DNA from: Archangium gephyra
GTDB taxonomy: Bacteria > Myxococcota > Myxococcia > Myxococcales > Myxococcaceae
NCBI RefSeq assembly: GCF_001027285.1
Contig: NZ_CP011509.1
Span: 4,100,501 to 4,164,500, forward strand
DNA length: 64,000 nucleotides
Direction: 5' to 3'
A program made the position numbers and the translations under genes. This document shows positions 10,301 to 17,920 of the stretch, in pieces. Each line of letters begins with the position of its first letter. Position 1 is the stretch's first letter. Under the pieces are notes generated by a model that saw nothing but the letters and a program-made list of their open reading frames with translations, did not search any database and was not told the origin of the DNA.

Positions 10301-11043
10301 TCATCGGCGATGCCACGGCCTTCGTGCCGCCCTTCAGCGAGAAGCAGGAGCTCATCCGGCTCCTGGGCCACCCTCGCCTGCCGGAGCGCAACCTCGCCAT
10401 CTACACGCCGCCCTACTACCTGGAGCGCGGTGAGCACGAGCTGGTGTCCGCGGTGGTGGCCAAGGGCGAGCAGCTCTCCAAGGTGCTGCCCGGGGACCGC
10501 TGGCTGAAGCTGTACGTGCTGGTGTACTCGGCGTGCCGGGACGTCCTCTTCGGGGACGCTGCCGCCGCGCGCGAGTCGCTGCCCAGGGCGCTGGAGGCCG
10601 CTCGAGCCGGGGACTTCCGGATGGAGACGCTGGTGCGTGTCTACGAGTCCCGCTTCGAGCTCGCCCAGGGCCGTCCGGAGGCCGCGCGTGAGGCCGCGGA
10701 GGCGGCGCTGCGGCGCTCCCTGGAGCCGGTGCTCGCCAATCCGTTCGATGAGATCCTCTCCCGCCGCGCGCTGGCGCCCCTGGTGCCCGGAGCGGAGGGA
10801 GAGGCGCACCTGGCCCGAGCGCTCTCGCTGGCCGAGGCCACGGGCAACGTGTTGCAGGTGGGGCTGGTGAACCTGGCCCTGACGGAGCGGTGGCTGGAGC
10901 ACGCGCCCGAGCGGGCGGATGCGGCGCTCGACGCGGCGGAGCGGGCCTTGATCTCCGTGAGGGCGGGGGTGCTGCTGTCACACGTGGATGGCCTCCGTGC
11001 GGCAACGAGGCCCCTAGGCCGTGCGCGCGGTGTCCTCCCGTAG
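7318..11043 (+). CDS. Serine/threonine protein kinase fused to a STAND/AAA-type ATPase and helical repeats
   Basis: About 1241 residues from the ATG at 7318; a GTG directly precedes it, and the open frame reaches further upstream without coding character. Residues about 55-315 are a Hanks-type kinase: glycine loop LGEGGMG, ATP Lys in VALKV (about K83), catalytic loop HCDIKASN and DFG at DFGVMHQ. The loop has Cys where the usual Arg sits (HCD, not HRD), so it is a non-RD kinase. Residues about 360-620 are an AAA/STAND ATPase with Walker A GAPAGVGKS and Walker B VLCIEDLHWAD. The remainder is TPR-like helices. This plan matches PknK-like regulators, which sense and signal to transcription. The 3' end overlaps rsmE on the opposite strand by 30 bp. 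Confidence 0.92.
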   Translation: MSDEEQTAVIDSSRGLLSSGTLGSLDNRTPITTPGISIAERRSLEPGMRVTGRYLIREQLGEGGMGRIWLAEDEQEQRRVALKVMQLPVGLSPGKVEELVLMFRHEFFAMKRLQHPGTLKVFDCGLTESGHRFITMEAVDGQDLSRLAREQVLDTRSIYRILIQMAQVLAFIHSRLYVHCDIKASNVRITSSGAVKLMDFGVMHQLGTPGSGRLKGTLEYLAPEWQRGASIDGRADLYSLGVMAFFLATRQLPFKRDTPASLLADHLTRQPPRPSSICPVDPRLEELILVLLAKEPRERFQDASELLAALCHASGEPLPEEPLAARASYLHVPEVVGRQAELELLLRALQKAGQGESRAVLLGAPAGVGKSRLLQEFELQAQLSEVLVGVGQCRAEGLAPLAPVGQALRMLVPRTPAELLERLGPVLGKLVPSLATGPVPTFRDAGAEKMAVFGALAEWLQTLGHQCTFVLCIEDLHWADAASLEVLNVIIRSLHQTRGMVVATFRSNELNRLSLAFETVDEGLTSRLELAPLTAGHLEELVGLVLPGLEVPADFVTRLHATTGGNAFFATECLRMLVEEGALRRVGGRWSVVGSLQERALPGSIREAVLARLATLPLERVALLRRLAPAGRSLELPLVRALAELPEVELFQALDELVERQFLQRVEGRCVFTHDTVHESLHDSTPEAERRVHHGRIAEILQQLGGSRPGVARAVGYHFTRSNEPQRAVVPLLRAGQASIEAKALLDATLVLKEAAALLEAGPRSPERVEQLIRTWVTLIEIGYVSDPPTSLLYAEKLFAHWAATVDLGAGRREALAQLAEASAAPEPERCEALQRVIREIPLEPRMAPADVFWKQAELQILQSIAMAIMGRTAEFHALLERVQADHPVESPYRSGALIARGALSSHTGRFAGVVEAQRAEVDRLRALRDAVEQPPRRLAWALGMGCYFLNMNLALRGEPLDELATQDGFDVADTYGFTDIRIYHLQSQIVRASFIGDATAFVPPFSEKQELIRLLGHPRLPERNLAIYTPPYYLERGEHELVSAVVAKGEQLSKVLPGDRWLKLYVLVYSACRDVLFGDAAAARESLPRALEAARAGDFRMETLVRVYESRFELAQGRPEAAREAAEAALRRSLEPVLANPFDEILSRRALAPLVPGAEGEAHLARALSLAEATGNVLQVGLVNLALTERWLEHAPERADAALDAAERALISVRAGVLLSHVDGLRAATRPLGRARGVLP

Positions 11044-11763
11044 CAGCGCGAGCTGTCCGAGGAGGACGGGGACGGCCGTCTCCACCCGGAGGATGCGAGG
11101 GCCGAGGGAGAAGGGCCGGAAGCCGTGGGCCTCCAGCAGCTCCGCCTCGAAGGGCACCCAGCCGCCGTCGGGTCCCACGGCCAGCACCACGCGCGGTGCT
11201 TCCTGGACGCCCACCCGGTGCAGGGGTTGGAGCGCGGGCGGGTGGGGGAGGAGCCGGAGGGCCTGGGTGCCGAAGACGGCATCCAGCTCGTCCTCGACGA
11301 AGGGACGGAAGCGCTCCCGGATGAGCACCTCGGGGAGCCGGGTATCGCGGGCCTGCTCGAGGCCCTGGAGGAGGAGCTCCTCGACGAAGCCGGGGGCCAG
11401 CACCTTGGAGTCGAAGTAGCTCTTCTCCACGCGGGCGGCGTTGACGAGCACCACGCGGTCCACGCCGAGCTGGGCCACCGCGGGCAGCACGCGCTTGAGG
11501 GCCTTGGGGCGGGGGATGGCGAGCAGCAGGTCCACCCCGGCCCTGGGCGGAGGCGGCTCGGTGAGCGAGACGCGCAGGCGCAGCAGGCCAGGGGTGTTCT
11601 CCAGCACCTCGCCGGTGCCCACGAGCCCACCGAGCCTGCCCACGCGCAGTGTTTCTCCGGGCTCGGCGCGGAGCACCTCGCGGGCGTGCTGGGCCCGGCG
11701 GCCCGTCATCTGGACGGTGCCGTCGGGGAGGAAGTCGGAGTCCTGGAGGAGCAGCAGGTTCAA
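11014..11763 (-). CDS. rsmE: 16S rRNA (uracil-1498 N3)-methyltransferase RsmE
   Basis: 249 residues. The SPOUT-family C-terminal knot is clear: LLLAIPRPKALKRVLP, then VLAVGPDGGW and SLGPRILRVETA, the SAM-binding loops of RsmE. The N-terminal PUA-like part begins right at the proposed start (HAREVLRAEPGETLRVG). The start is TTG at 11763; its TTGA overlaps the TGA stop of the upstream lipoprotein gene, which suggests translational coupling. No ATG upstream or within the first 18 codons fits the family length. It methylates U1498 of 16S rRNA in the 30S subunit. Its 3' end overlaps the kinase gene convergently by 30 bp. Confidence 0.93.
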   Translation of the reverse strand: MNLLLLQDSDFLPDGTVQMTGRRAQHAREVLRAEPGETLRVGRLGGLVGTGEVLENTPGLLRLRVSLTEPPPPRAGVDLLLAIPRPKALKRVLPAVAQLGVDRVVLVNAARVEKSYFDSKVLAPGFVEELLLQGLEQARDTRLPEVLIRERFRPFVEDELDAVFGTQALRLLPHPPALQPLHRVGVQEAPRVVLAVGPDGGWVPFEAELLEAHGFRPFSLGPRILRVETAVPVLLGQLALLREDTARTA

Positions 11764-13031
11764 GGGCTCGGAGTCTCCTGCACCCGTTGGAACTGCTCGA
11801 CCTTCTTCACGGTCTCACGGGCCTTCTCGAGGAGCTCCTCGGGAGTGGGGATCCGGGCCTTCTCCAGGGGGCGCTCGGGATTCGGATTCTTGCCAGCCTG
11901 GGACGCTGGCGGGGATCCGGCGGCGGGCTGCGCCTGTCCGGCGGGGGCCGAGGAGCCCGAGAGCAGGGAGTCCGCCAGCTGCTCGCGAGCACGTTGGACC
12001 TCCTCGAGCTGCTTCACGGTGTCACGGGTCTGCTGGAGGAGCTCCGCGGGAGAGGCGAGCCGGGCCCTCTCCAGGGCCTTCTCGGGACTCACGTCCTTGC
12101 CCTCATCGGGCGGGGTCTGGGACTCCGGCTTGGACTCGGGGGCAGGTGGCTCTCCGAGACCCAGAGGGCCTCTCACGGTGAGGAGCTGGGCCTCCACGGG
12201 CATGGCCCGGGAGCGGTACGCGTCGGGCACCTCGCTGGCCGAGCTCACGAAGTGGACCGTTCCCTTCTCATCCTCGTACCGGTACATGCCGGCGGAGGCG
12301 TTGAAGGACTGCTTGTTCTCGGGCGAGGCCGGGAAGCCGTCACCGTCGAAGCCCAGGTGGAGCGCGTTTCCGTCCACCATGTCGAGCTCGACGGCCTTCC
12401 CGTCGGAGGCGTAGCGGGGAGGCGCTCCCGGGAAGCCCCCATGGCCCTTCACCCAGATGATGCGGAGGGCGGGCTCGCGGACTTCCATCGGGGCATGGAG
12501 GAGGGCTCCGGCCTTCGCGCCCTTCACGCGCACGCCATGCTCATAGAGCGTGGCCACCTCCACGTCCTGCCAGCGGACCCCTGTCTGGAGGGACGCGAGC
12601 AGTGGATCGATCACCAGGACCCGCTTGCCGTCCGGAGAGACGAACTTGAGCTGCTCCGGCGTCGCGATGCAGGTGTCCCACTTCCACATCACCTTTCGAT
12701 CATCCCACGGCGATGACCACGTCGAGGTGCTCGTGCACCGGAGGGACTTGCCGGCGCGGAACGCGGTCTGCTGGACCTCCGCGTTCCCATCGGCGGAGCG
12801 CGCCGACCACGCCTGCTCGGGAAGCTCATCCGCCGGAGAGGGCGGGGCCTCGGCGGCTGGGGGCTCGGCGGCGGTTGTCGCCTCTCCGGCCGTCTCCGGA
12901 GGCGGGACCTGGGTGCCCGCGGTCTCGCCGGTGCTGGGAGGCTGCTCGACCACGGCTACCGGATCGGGCCGGGCGGACTGCTGACAGCCGCTCGACAGCA
13001 CCACCATCACCACCAGACTCCTCAATCGCAT
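11760..13031 (-). CDS. Lipoprotein of unknown function with Pro/Ala-rich linker and C-terminal helical repeats
   Basis: 423 residues from the ATG at 13031. A short lipoprotein signal (MRLRSLVVMVVLSSGC) places the modified Cys at residue 16, so the product is probably anchored in the outer membrane facing the periplasm. A Pro/Glu/Ala-rich linker runs to about residue 75. A folded segment follows, with Trp/Asp/Gly-rich strands (WSSPWDDRKVMWKWDTC; VLVIDPLLASLQTGVRWQDVE). Residues about 290-420 hold two copies of a helical motif: PEKALERARLASPAELLQQ and PERPLEKARIPTPEELLEK, each followed by a T-V-K-Q/K-hydrophobic-E tail. No known domain recognised. It sits immediately upstream of rsmE and overlaps its start. 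Confidence 0.8.
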   Translation of the reverse strand: MRLRSLVVMVVLSSGCQQSARPDPVAVVEQPPSTGETAGTQVPPPETAGEATTAAEPPAAEAPPSPADELPEQAWSARSADGNAEVQQTAFRAGKSLRCTSTSTWSSPWDDRKVMWKWDTCIATPEQLKFVSPDGKRVLVIDPLLASLQTGVRWQDVEVATLYEHGVRVKGAKAGALLHAPMEVREPALRIIWVKGHGGFPGAPPRYASDGKAVELDMVDGNALHLGFDGDGFPASPENKQSFNASAGMYRYEDEKGTVHFVSSASEVPDAYRSRAMPVEAQLLTVRGPLGLGEPPAPESKPESQTPPDEGKDVSPEKALERARLASPAELLQQTRDTVKQLEEVQRAREQLADSLLSGSSAPAGQAQPAAGSPPASQAGKNPNPERPLEKARIPTPEELLEKARETVKKVEQFQRVQETPSP

Positions 13032-13126
13032 GCGACCCCTCGGTGCTCCATGTCCGGAGGCGGGAGCGTACACGAGTCCCGGCAGCGCCCGGAAACCATG
13101 GACAGGGTCCGGGGAGCCGTGGAGGT

Positions 13127-13160
13127 CCCCTCTCCCTCTGGGAGAGGGCCAGGGTGAGGG
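13127..13160. repeat. REP-like dispersed repeat with a short palindrome
   Basis: The sequence contains CCCTCTCCC-TCT-GGGAGAGGG (13128-13148, 9-bp perfect stem, 3-nt loop) followed by CCAGGGTGAGGG. This CCTCTCCC/GGGAGAGGG(CC)GGGTGAGGG pattern is a familiar intergenic repeat in GC-rich proteobacteria and myxobacteria. It lies just downstream of the alpha/beta hydrolase gene on the minus strand and could act as its terminator. Only one clear copy was seen in the window. Confidence 0.6.
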
Positions 13161-13165
13161 TCTTG

Positions 13166-14362
13166 TCAGTGCGTCGTGCGCGTCGAGTCCTCCTGGGCGT
13201 GAGGCTGGACCCAACGGCGCCGCCGCTCGCCCCGGTGCGCGTTCAGGTACCGCACGAAGCGGGGGAAGACATCGCGTGCGCTGTCCTTGCCCATGAAGAG
13301 GTCCTGGTGCCCATACCTCGGGATGACCTCGAGCAAGTGCCGTCCCGGCGCGAGCGACTCGAGCCGCTGGTAGCAGACGATGTTCGAGTCGGTGAAGACG
13401 TGGTTGCTCTCTCCGGTGACGAGCAGGACCGGTGTCTCGATCTCCTCGGCGAAGTCGAAGTAATCGTCGGGCAGATGGTCGAACTTCGGGTCGGAGGGGT
13501 CGTACTTCACGGCGCCTCCGGCGCTCACCATCTTCCGCAAGTGCCGGTAGTAGTGGACGCTGGTGGCTCCGTGGAGATCTCCGCCGCGCTGGTGGGTGAC
13601 GTCGTGCAGGTTCTCGTGGTGGTAGATCGCGGGCCAGCCGGTGCCCCACATCATGCTGAGCATGTGGCAGGCCGGCACATCGCACTCGGGGTGGAGTAGC
13701 TCCACGGCCCGTCCGAGCAGACCACTCCGGGACAGGAGGGGCTCGTGGCGGGCATTCGGGTCGAGGTAGGGCAGGTCCAGCACGCGCTCGAGGAGGAAGG
13801 GCGCCACGGCGAGCTTCAGGCGCGACCACGTGGGGATGCGCGGGGTGAGCGCCGCGCTGCTGGCGATGACGCTGGTGATGCCCTCCACCACGCCGCCGAA
13901 CAGGCTCATCATGAAGGAGACCGAGCCCAGGCAATGACAGATGACGTGCAACCGCTTGTCGCCGATCTCCTGGCGGATGCGGGCCACGGCGGCCGGGTGG
14001 TCGAACGCGGCGACGTCATCGAGCGTGTAGCGGTGCCGCAGCAGGTTGTACGGGTGCCGGTTGCTCATCCGGGAGTCGAGCGTCCACACATCGGTGAACC
14101 CGTGGTCCAGCAGGTGGCGGACCAGGTTCTCGTGCTCCGGCATGATGAACATGTCGCTCGACGTGGTGAGGCCGTGGATGATGAGCACCGCGTCGTCGCA
14201 CGGCTCACGCTGGAAGCGCAGCATGCTCAGTCCGAGCTTGTCCCCGGTGGTGAAAGGGTAGGTGCGGACGTCGGCGTCCGGCACGCCTTCCAGGGTGAAG
14301 CGGGGAACCACGCGCTCGTGCTCCGGTGTCCTCGGGTCCTTCGTCCTTGGCGAAACGTTCAT
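13166..14362 (-). CDS. Alpha/beta hydrolase with Cys in the nucleophile position, GMC-cluster type
   Basis: 398 residues. The alpha/beta hydrolase core is clear: oxyanion-loop segment LIIHGLTTSSD (about 60-70), the nucleophile elbow at ICHCLGS, an acid-bearing strand LLVTGESNHVFTDSN and a C-terminal His in IPRYGHQD. The elbow reads C-H-C-L-G (142-146) instead of G-x-S-x-G, so the expected Ser is Cys144. Family knowledge suggests that homologues are encoded beside, or fused to, cholesterol-oxidase-like GMC flavoproteins. The upstream gene here is exactly such a GMC protein, 34 bp away on the same strand. The likely substrate is a steroid- or lipid-derived ester, thioester or lactone; this is inference. 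Confidence 0.85.
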   Translation of the reverse strand: MNVSPRTKDPRTPEHERVVPRFTLEGVPDADVRTYPFTTGDKLGLSMLRFQREPCDDAVLIIHGLTTSSDMFIMPEHENLVRHLLDHGFTDVWTLDSRMSNRHPYNLLRHRYTLDDVAAFDHPAAVARIRQEIGDKRLHVICHCLGSVSFMMSLFGGVVEGITSVIASSAALTPRIPTWSRLKLAVAPFLLERVLDLPYLDPNARHEPLLSRSGLLGRAVELLHPECDVPACHMLSMMWGTGWPAIYHHENLHDVTHQRGGDLHGATSVHYYRHLRKMVSAGGAVKYDPSDPKFDHLPDDYFDFAEEIETPVLLVTGESNHVFTDSNIVCYQRLESLAPGRHLLEVIPRYGHQDLFMGKDSARDVFPRFVRYLNAHRGERRRRWVQPHAQEDSTRTTH

Positions 14363-14396
14363 GCGTGTCTTCCTTGGTGGGGGGGGCGCGTGGGGC

Positions 14397-16136
14397 TCAG
14401 GCCGCCTCGACTCCCGGTTGCTCCCGGGTGCTCGGCTGGAGGGGGCGCCGTGCGAGGAGCCGCTCGGCGAAGCGATCCGAGAGGGCGGCGATGGTGAGGG
14501 CGGGGTTGGGACCCACGGGCCCGGGCATCACCGAGCCATCCGCCACGTAGAGGCCGGGGTAGCCGAAGACCTCGCCGTGGGCATCAACGACTCCCTCGTG
14601 CTTGTGACGCCCCATCGCGCAGCCGCCGAGCGGGTGCACGGTGAGGACCTGGCCCAGGTACCCGAGCGGGTTGTGCACCAGCTCCCCCTCGAGCGCCGCG
14701 GCGACCTCCTCCATGGCTCCGCGCAGCCGCCGGAAGTAGCCGGCCGAGCCGCCGCGAGGGCTCCAGTCCAGATCCAGCGTCCCGTGGCGCGTCAGCCGCA
14801 GCCGGCCCTCGGGGATGTCCCGGCCCATGCCGAGCAGCGCCATCGACGTGGCCGAGTCCATGCAGGGACCGAGGGCCTCGGCGAGCCGCGCGCCGATGTC
14901 GCTCCTGCGCTCGGTGCGCGCCCACTCCCTGGCCAGCCGCCCGGCGAGCTTGAGCGAGCGCAGCATCACGGGCAGCGGGTTGCGCGACTCGTACAGCCAG
15001 CTGAGGAGCTCCGGGTGCCCGGCGTCCTGGATGTAGAAGCCTCGCCCGTCGCCGCCCTCGAGGGTGTCCCGGCCTCGGATGGCGCTGGTGATGACGGGGC
15101 CGTTGCCCCCATCGAGCACCCGTGGCCGGGAGGTGCCGGAGTCACTGTTCTTGCTGTCCAGGAGGAAGGCCAGATGGTCGCCGTTGCCGGAGAAGCGCAG
15201 GCCGAGCTGCCGGCTGAGGCGGGGGAACGAGTGCCGGTTGCGCAGCAGCAACTGGTTCGTCCCGAAGGTGCCGGCCGCGAGGACGAGCCGGTCCGCGGTG
15301 ATGAGGTGCCGGCGAGGCTCGCGAGGAAGCGGCTCGCCCTCGGTGATGCCGCTGTAGTCCACGTACTCGACGGCGTAGCCACCGCCCACGTCCGGACGGA
15401 AGGCCTTCACCTCGCACCGGGGACGGAGCTCGGCGCCGAGGCGCTTCGCGGCGGACAGGTACGTGTAGTCCAGCGAGTTCTTGCTGCCGTAGTTGCAGCC
15501 GAGGTTGCACTCCCCGCACATGCGGCAGGTGAGGCGCGTGCGGTTGTGCAGGTTCGGGGCGGACTCGAGGATGGGCTCGCCAGGGGCGGGCCGCTGCCCC
15601 GGGTTGCCGAAGGTCACGCCCAGCTTGGGGAGGAGCCACTCGTACCCCAGCCGACCGGCGGCCTGCTTCATCGCCTGGGTCTTGGGGGTGGAGCGGTAGG
15701 GCTCGTGCTCGAAGGGGAAGCGCTGCGCCTTCAGCATCGCCTCCACCTGATCGTAGTGGGTCTCCAACTCCTGGCGGGTGACGGGCCAGTGCTCGTAGCC
15801 ACCGGAGGTCCGGTCCTCGCGGACGAAGGTGTGCTCGTCCTTGCGGAGGAGCACGTTGGCGTAGATCAGAGAGCCGCCGCCCAGCCCGCTGGCCACCACG
15901 CCGCCCAGCCATCGGAAGGACCAGATGTTGAAGAGCCCGTGGAGGCCCCGGTCCGGGTCCCAGAAGCCGTGGCGGATCTCCCGGGGGCTGCGGGGGAACG
16001 AGCCCGGCGGGTACACCTTGCCGCGCTCGAGCAGGCACACGCGCAGGCCCGCCTCGGCCAGGCGGTAGCACATCACCGAGCCGCCGAAACCAGAGCCGAC
16101 GATGATGGCGTCGAAGTGCTCGGGTCGCGCCGTCAT
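14397..16136 (-). CDS. GMC-family flavoprotein oxidoreductase, cholesterol-oxidase-like
   Basis: 579 residues. The N-terminal FAD-binding motif is DAIIVGSGFGGSVMCYRLAEAG with the acidic end LLERG. GLGGGSLIYANV is typical of the cholesterol-oxidase branch. At about residues 195-210 the cysteine cluster CRMCGECNLGC occurs; this branch often carries it and it may bind metal. The C-terminal catalytic His (HPLGGC) and Asn (GPNPALTIAA) are both present. No Tat or Sec signal is visible, so the enzyme is probably cytoplasmic. It would oxidise a sterol-like or other bulky alcohol. The ATG overlaps the stop of the small upstream gene (ATGA) and the hydrolase gene follows, making a three-gene operon. 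Confidence 0.9.
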   Translation of the reverse strand: MTARPEHFDAIIVGSGFGGSVMCYRLAEAGLRVCLLERGKVYPPGSFPRSPREIRHGFWDPDRGLHGLFNIWSFRWLGGVVASGLGGGSLIYANVLLRKDEHTFVREDRTSGGYEHWPVTRQELETHYDQVEAMLKAQRFPFEHEPYRSTPKTQAMKQAAGRLGYEWLLPKLGVTFGNPGQRPAPGEPILESAPNLHNRTRLTCRMCGECNLGCNYGSKNSLDYTYLSAAKRLGAELRPRCEVKAFRPDVGGGYAVEYVDYSGITEGEPLPREPRRHLITADRLVLAAGTFGTNQLLLRNRHSFPRLSRQLGLRFSGNGDHLAFLLDSKNSDSGTSRPRVLDGGNGPVITSAIRGRDTLEGGDGRGFYIQDAGHPELLSWLYESRNPLPVMLRSLKLAGRLAREWARTERRSDIGARLAEALGPCMDSATSMALLGMGRDIPEGRLRLTRHGTLDLDWSPRGGSAGYFRRLRGAMEEVAAALEGELVHNPLGYLGQVLTVHPLGGCAMGRHKHEGVVDAHGEVFGYPGLYVADGSVMPGPVGPNPALTIAALSDRFAERLLARRPLQPSTREQPGVEAA

Positions 16137-16705
16137 GCGTATAACTCCCAGAGGTTGCCGAGGAAGAACCGGCCGAAGCGCACCAGCGTCTGGGGACCGC
16201 CCCGGGGCGAGCGCATGCTGGCCATGAGCGCGAGCAGCTCGCGGACGCCGACCGAGAGCACGCCCGCGGCCACCACCGGGCCCCGGTCGTCGTGGCCCTC
16301 GTGCAGGGTAGTGAGCAGCCGGGTCGTGTCCGTCCAGAGGTCCGGGCCCGGGTCATCCCGGAGGAACTTGGTGCCGGACAGGAAGTACGTGCGTCCCTCG
16401 TGCTCGAAGCGGGCGTCGTAGTGCATCAACCGCATGAGCGGATCGTCCGAAGGCGAGAAGAGCTGGAAGCGCCCCTCGCGGACGGGGAGGCACTTGGAGA
16501 AGGGAGGGAAGGAGAGGTGCCCGCCCAACCAGGCCACGTGCTCGGGATCCAGGAGGAAGTCCTCCAGGGAGTCGATGCGGATGGTGGCGTGCAGGGACAG
16601 GCGGGTGGTGCGGCCGTGGCGCGCGGGGTGCCCGGTGTCCCGCCTGCCCAGCGCCATGGGGCCGGACAGCGTCTCGTGGAAGAGCAGATCGGGGCGGAAG
16701 GGCAT
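16133..16705 (-). CDS. Conserved small protein of the GMC/hydrolase cluster
   Basis: 190 residues, no signal peptide or membrane segment. Visible features are LLFHETLSGPMALG near the N-terminus, a central FEHEGRTYFLSGTKFLRDDP and a C-terminal RFGRFFLGNLWELYA. In my recollection, large fused proteins of other bacteria carry a domain of this type between a GMC oxidase and an alpha/beta hydrolase, with the FxExMxG segment at its start. Here the three parts would be separate, overlapping or adjacent genes in one operon, with this one first. The role is unknown; it may bind a lipid substrate or bridge the two enzymes. Its stop overlaps the GMC start as ATGA. Confidence 0.7.
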   Translation of the reverse strand: MPFRPDLLFHETLSGPMALGRRDTGHPARHGRTTRLSLHATIRIDSLEDFLLDPEHVAWLGGHLSFPPFSKCLPVREGRFQLFSPSDDPLMRLMHYDARFEHEGRTYFLSGTKFLRDDPGPDLWTDTTRLLTTLHEGHDDRGPVVAAGVLSVGVRELLALMASMRSPRGGPQTLVRFGRFFLGNLWELYA

Positions 16706-16923
16706 GGGGGACTCCTCTCGAGGGCCGCGGTGGGTCGCGTCCCCTCCTGTTCAGAGTCGGGAAGCAGGGGCTGTGATGAGGGCGGGAATGGGCGGAGTAG
16801 ACGTCCGTACCGGGGCGCCGCATGCTCCCTGGGAGAGCAGGCCGAGCGGCATGCGGAGCCGTCACACCGCGAGCCAGAGCCTGCTCGTCACGGGGAGTTG
16901 GAACCGGAGAGGGCAGGACGACG

Positions 16924-17919
16924 ATGAACGTGCTGGTAACGGGGGCCACGGGCCTCATCGGAAACGCCATTGCCCAGCGGCTGCTGGCGCGGGGACACCA
17001 GGTGCGCGCGTTGGTGCGAGACCCGGAGCGGGCCGCGCGGGTGCTCCCGGCGGGCGTGGAGCTGGTCCGCGGTGACGTGACGGCGCCGGACTCGCTCCCG
17101 GCGGCCGTAGCGGGCGTGGAGTGGCTGTTCCACGCCGCGGGGATGCCCGAGCAGTGGCAACCGGATGAGACCATCTTCGATCGGGTGAATCGCCAGGGCA
17201 CGGTGAACGTGCTCCGGGCCGCGCTCACCGGGCGGGTGAAGCGGGTGGTGTACACCTCGACGATGGATGTCTTCGCCGCGCCCCGAGGGGGCACGCTGGT
17301 GGAGACGAACCTGGACACGGAGCCGAAGCCCACGGCCTACGAGCGCTCGAAGCAGGCCGCGGAGCGGGAGGCGGAGGTGCTCCGGCGCGAGGGGCTCGAG
17401 CTCGTGTATGTGAATCCAGGGGCGGTGTACGGGCCGTCTCCCGTGCATGTGGGGCTCAACTCGTTGTTCCTCCAGGTGCTCAACCGGAAGGTGCCGGCCC
17501 TGCCGCCCGGGGGAATGCCGGTGGCGTACGTGGACGGCGTCGCGGACGCGCACCTCGCGGCGGCCGAGCGCGGTGTCCCGGGCGAGCGCTACCTGGTGGC
17601 CGACACGCACGTGACCAACGAGGAGCTGGCGCGGGAGATCCTCCGGGTGGAGGGAGCGGGAGCCCGGGTGCCGCCCACCCTGCCCGAGGGGGTGATGAAG
17701 CTGCTCGCCGTGGCGTCCGCGCCCCTGGCGAGGATGTTTGGCTTTACCCCGCTCATCGCGTCCGGGCAGTTGTCGTTCCTGCTGTGGAACGTGCGCGTGG
17801 ATGCGAGCAAGGCGCAGCGTGCGCTGGGCTGCAAGCCAACGCCTCTCGCCGAGGGCGTGGAGAAGACCGTGGCCTTCCTGCGGGAGCAGGGGCTCGTCAA
17901 ATCCAGACAGACTCGGTAG
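16924..17919 (+). CDS. NAD(P)-dependent extended short-chain dehydrogenase/epimerase
   Basis: 331 residues from the ATG at 16924; the open frame continues upstream but lacks coding character. The N-terminal Rossmann motif is TGATGLIG. The acidic patch GDVTAPDSL, the NVLRAALTGRVKRVVYTST strand and the catalytic YERSK follow in standard order, then NPGAVYGPS. It is of the dihydroflavonol-reductase/3-beta-hydroxysteroid-dehydrogenase type. It is divergent from the GMC cluster across 218 bp (16706-16923), where no operator was recognised. A link to sterol-like metabolism is possible because of this position, but the fold is too common to prove it. It ends one base from the convergent gene. Confidence 0.88.
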   Translation: MNVLVTGATGLIGNAIAQRLLARGHQVRALVRDPERAARVLPAGVELVRGDVTAPDSLPAAVAGVEWLFHAAGMPEQWQPDETIFDRVNRQGTVNVLRAALTGRVKRVVYTSTMDVFAAPRGGTLVETNLDTEPKPTAYERSKQAAEREAEVLRREGLELVYVNPGAVYGPSPVHVGLNSLFLQVLNRKVPALPPGGMPVAYVDGVADAHLAAAERGVPGERYLVADTHVTNEELAREILRVEGAGARVPPTLPEGVMKLLAVASAPLARMFGFTPLIASGQLSFLLWNVRVDASKAQRALGCKPTPLAEGVEKTVAFLREQGLVKSRQTR

Positions 17920-17920
17920 T

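Noticed and set aside
7039-10902. Very long minus-strand reading frame opposite the kinase/ATPase gene
   Set aside because: Rich in Gln, His, Arg and Gly with no domain; a mirror of strong third-position GC bias in the plus-strand gene, which has clear motifs.
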